From positions 2,232,001-2,296,000 of the forward strand of contig NZ_CP070978.1 in NCBI RefSeq assembly GCF_018417535.1: a stretch of DNA of 64,000 bases. Reading direction: 5' to 3'. The position numbers and the translations under genes are program-made. The stretch is from Burkholderia pyrrocinia. Its GTDB lineage: Bacteria > Pseudomonadota > Gammaproteobacteria > Burkholderiales > Burkholderiaceae. Positions 63,632 to 64,000 of this stretch are shown here, piece after piece. The stretch's first letter is position 1. Each line of letters begins with the position of its first letter. A model generated the notes under the pieces. It was not told the DNA's origin, did not search any database, and worked only from the letters and a program-made list of their open reading frames with translations.

Positions 63632-64000
63632 TCAGGTCGGGTGGCGTCCAGCGCCCGGCTTGAAACGCGAGCCGAGCCGGTAGCGGTTGCCCGGATGCAG
63701 GAAATGCACGAACGTGACGGGCAGCCCGTCCGTCCAGGTGCGGCGCGTGAGCGTGAGGCACGGCTCGTCGGCGCGCATGTCGAGCAGCCGCGCCTGTTCG
63801 CCGGTCGGCAACGACGCGTCGACGACGTGCTCGATTTCCAGTTCGTAGTGCGACACGTTGTTGTACAGGTACTCGGACGGCGGCTCGGTCTGGAAATCCT
63901 GGTCGATGAAACCGGGCGCGGCGGCCGGGTTCACGTAGCGGTCCTCCAGCTGGATCGGGCGACCGTTTTCCTCGTGCACGCACACCACATGAAAGACCGG
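63632..64000 (-). CDS. GntR-family regulator, C-terminal UTRA domain (HutC-like), partial
   Basis: Only the last 122 codons are in the window; the HTH lies beyond base 64000. The visible part is a UTRA ligand domain: PVFHVVCVHEENGRPIQLED, RYVNP near its start, then SHYELEIEHVVDASLP and DEPCLTLTRRTWTDGLPVTF, ending HPGNRYRLGSRF. This pattern is that of HutC, the histidine-utilisation repressor, and close relatives. No hut enzyme genes are in the window. It converges with the PhyH gene across the terminator, so the genes it controls probably lie outside. Confidence 0.85.
   Translation of the reverse strand, partial: PVFHVVCVHEENGRPIQLEDRYVNPAAAPGFIDQDFQTEPPSEYLYNNVSHYELEIEHVVDASLPTGEQARLLDMRADEPCLTLTRRTWTDGLPVTFVHFLHPGNRYRLGSRFKPGAGRHPT

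Noticed and set aside
63632..64000. Evidence for a histidine-utilisation cluster
   Set aside because: Only the HutC-like UTRA domain is visible; no hutH, hutU, hutI or hutG genes occur in the window, so the regulator's target is left open.

Overview
The window is strongly GC-rich proteobacterial DNA with the gene style of a Burkholderia replicon, most likely a Burkholderia cepacia complex species. That is an inference from GC-rich codon use, dense divergent regulator/operon pairs, a Burkholderia-type general porin and the mix of aromatic and sugar catabolism; there is no rRNA or species marker. No tRNA, rRNA, CRISPR array, complete insertion sequence or replication origin was seen.

Layout. 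(1) 1-1.8 kb: the tail of a GGDEF protein, then a divergent MFS exporter/ArsR pair. (2) 1.8-9.5 kb: a galactoside-use operon on the minus strand (ABC ATPase, GH42 beta-galactosidase, binding protein, two permeases) facing a LacI repressor across a perfect 18-bp palindrome. (3) 9.5-13.4 kb: a TonB siderophore receptor with a candidate Fur site, a GntR regulator and an OsmC protein. (4) 13.4-24.4 kb: a LysR regulator and a plus-strand operon for non-phosphorylative L-arabinose catabolism (arabonate dehydratase, MFS, 2-keto-3-deoxyarabonate dehydratase, arabinose 1-dehydrogenase, AraFGH-type ABC importer, arabinolactonase). The final 2-oxoglutarate semialdehyde dehydrogenase is not in the cluster. 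(5) 24.5-38.2 kb: a hydroxycinnamate/vanillate locus (amidohydrolase, feruloyl-CoA hydratase/lyase, vanillin dehydrogenase, feruloyl-CoA synthetase, vanAB, VanR-type GntR, MarR, AAHS transporter, porin, tannase/feruloyl-esterase lipoprotein). Four copies of a TATCAGGTtACCTGATA-like site mark its promoters. Ferulate is esterified to arabinose in plant cell walls, so blocks 4 and 5 form a plausible feruloyl-arabinan utilisation region.

(6) 38.3-44.6 kb: a visibly AT-richer island of about 6.2 kb. It is bounded by an imperfect 39-bp direct repeat of the 3' end of an lrp/asnC gene. One copy is a truncated gene remnant and the other is the end of the intact gene. The island encodes a GRDP-like protein with a Cys/Gly tail, an ABC exporter, a JmjC/cupin hydroxylase, an NTF2-fold protein and an HpaB-type flavin monooxygenase, with one candidate tiny ORF. 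It looks like a small peptide- or metabolite-modification and export system and is the best candidate here for something undescribed.

(7) 44.6-51.1 kb: Lrp regulator, diaminopropionate ammonia-lyase, M20 amidohydrolase, amino-acid permease and a class III aminotransferase: amino-acid catabolism. (8) 51.5-56.3 kb: an orphan CS1-type pilin, a Tat-exported GH28 polygalacturonase, a GNAT, a possible cupin-regulator relic and a glycine-zipper lipoprotein. (9) 56.7-64 kb: two tandem cytosine-deaminase-like amidohydrolases, an exported NTF2-like protein, a LysR regulator, an ankyrin relic, an XRE protein, an amino-acid ABC binding protein with a PhyH dioxygenase, a strong terminator, and the C-terminal part of a HutC/GntR regulator cut by the window end.
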